DNA of 64,000 bases from positions 48,659,659 through 48,723,658 of the forward strand of contig CM049313.1 of NCBI GenBank assembly GCA_026874595.1, in the 5' to 3' direction. Under the pieces are notes generated by a model that did no database searches, was not told where the DNA came from, and worked only from the letters and a program-made list of their open reading frames with translations. The position numbers and the translations under genes were made by a program. Positions 63,659 to 64,000 of this stretch are shown here, piece by piece. This DNA comes from Sipunculus nudus (taxonomy: Eukaryota > Annelida > Sipuncula > Golfingiida > Sipunculidae). Numbering within the stretch: the first letter of the stretch is position 1; each line of letters opens with the position of its first letter.

Positions 63659-64000
63659 CTGTTTAGATTACACAATTGTTATTATCATTGTAAGTATTTT
63701 TTTTCTTTATTTTTTTCTACTACTCCTACTATTATTACTACTACCACCAACATTACTACTGCTATAAATAAAATAACACTTTCATTATTTTTCACTTGAA
63801 GACAATGGCGCCGTTTGCCCGAACGCAAAATAATGTAAAATGTCTGAGGATGTACAAAAAAATATTAAAATTGACTCCCCTTCGGACTCACTTGACATCG
63901 TTCTTGACATTCCAAGATAATAATGAACATTCCCAGGTGATTAGCCACAGAAATTATATAAAATAATTATTATTAATATTATTATTATTATCATTACTGT
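63659..64000. other. Edge of window upstream of exon 1
   Basis: Contains CT- and ATT-type simple repeats. A good donor (GTGAGT) at 63,884-63,891 on the minus strand hints at an earlier lectin exon, but no matching acceptor is visible. Confidence 0.4.

Overview
The window looks like one stretch of an AT-rich, intron-rich metazoan genome. There is no bacterial-style gene packing. Short coding blocks flanked by GT/AG splice signals sit in long introns full of microsatellites, MITEs, a broken LINE and tRNA-derived SINE pieces. The protein families and repeats suggest a marine invertebrate, most likely a lophotrochozoan and perhaps a bivalve mollusc. That placement is inference and was not checked by search.

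I find one protein-coding gene. It lies on the minus strand, spans almost the whole window (about 63.66 kb down to 2.05 kb) and is open at both ends. I could place 53 consecutive exons; below, exon 1 is the highest coordinate. Every exon-exon junction keeps codon phase, and the chain reads 7,907 nt (about 2,635 codons) with no stop. In order it encodes: the end of a C-type lectin domain (exons 1-2); an EGF domain (3); a first VWD-C8-TIL-TILa/EGF module (4-9); three EGFs (10-12); a second module (13-18); EGF, two-cysteine mini-exon, EGF (19-21); a third module (22-30); then 23 exons that are all phase 1-1 (31-53). Those 23 hold mostly calcium-binding-type EGF domains, one more two-cysteine mini-exon and three tiny Thr-rich exons. 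The product should be a very large secreted or surface extracellular protein related in build to FCGBP, zonadhesin, SCO-spondin and gel-forming mucins. The lectin head plus long EGF tail is not an arrangement I can match to a named protein.

Region by region: 1-2.0 kb has no gene I can support. 2.0-21.7 kb holds the EGF tail, built partly by recent tandem duplication of exon groups together with their introns. It is interrupted by a 5'-truncated LINE (4.66-6.12 kb), a 300-bp minisatellite (13.05 kb), a 3.4-kb foldback element with about 300-bp inverted ends (13.49-16.93 kb) and a possible LTR (about 17.9-18.5 kb). 21.7-27.8 kb holds more EGFs. 27.6-38.7 kb is module three, with several transposon relics in its introns. 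38.7-49.4 kb is module two plus linker EGFs. 49.3-61.3 kb is module one plus EGFs. 61.5-63.7 kb is the junction to the lectin domain. Signal peptide, promoter, start codon, stop codon and polyadenylation site were not found and probably lie outside the window.
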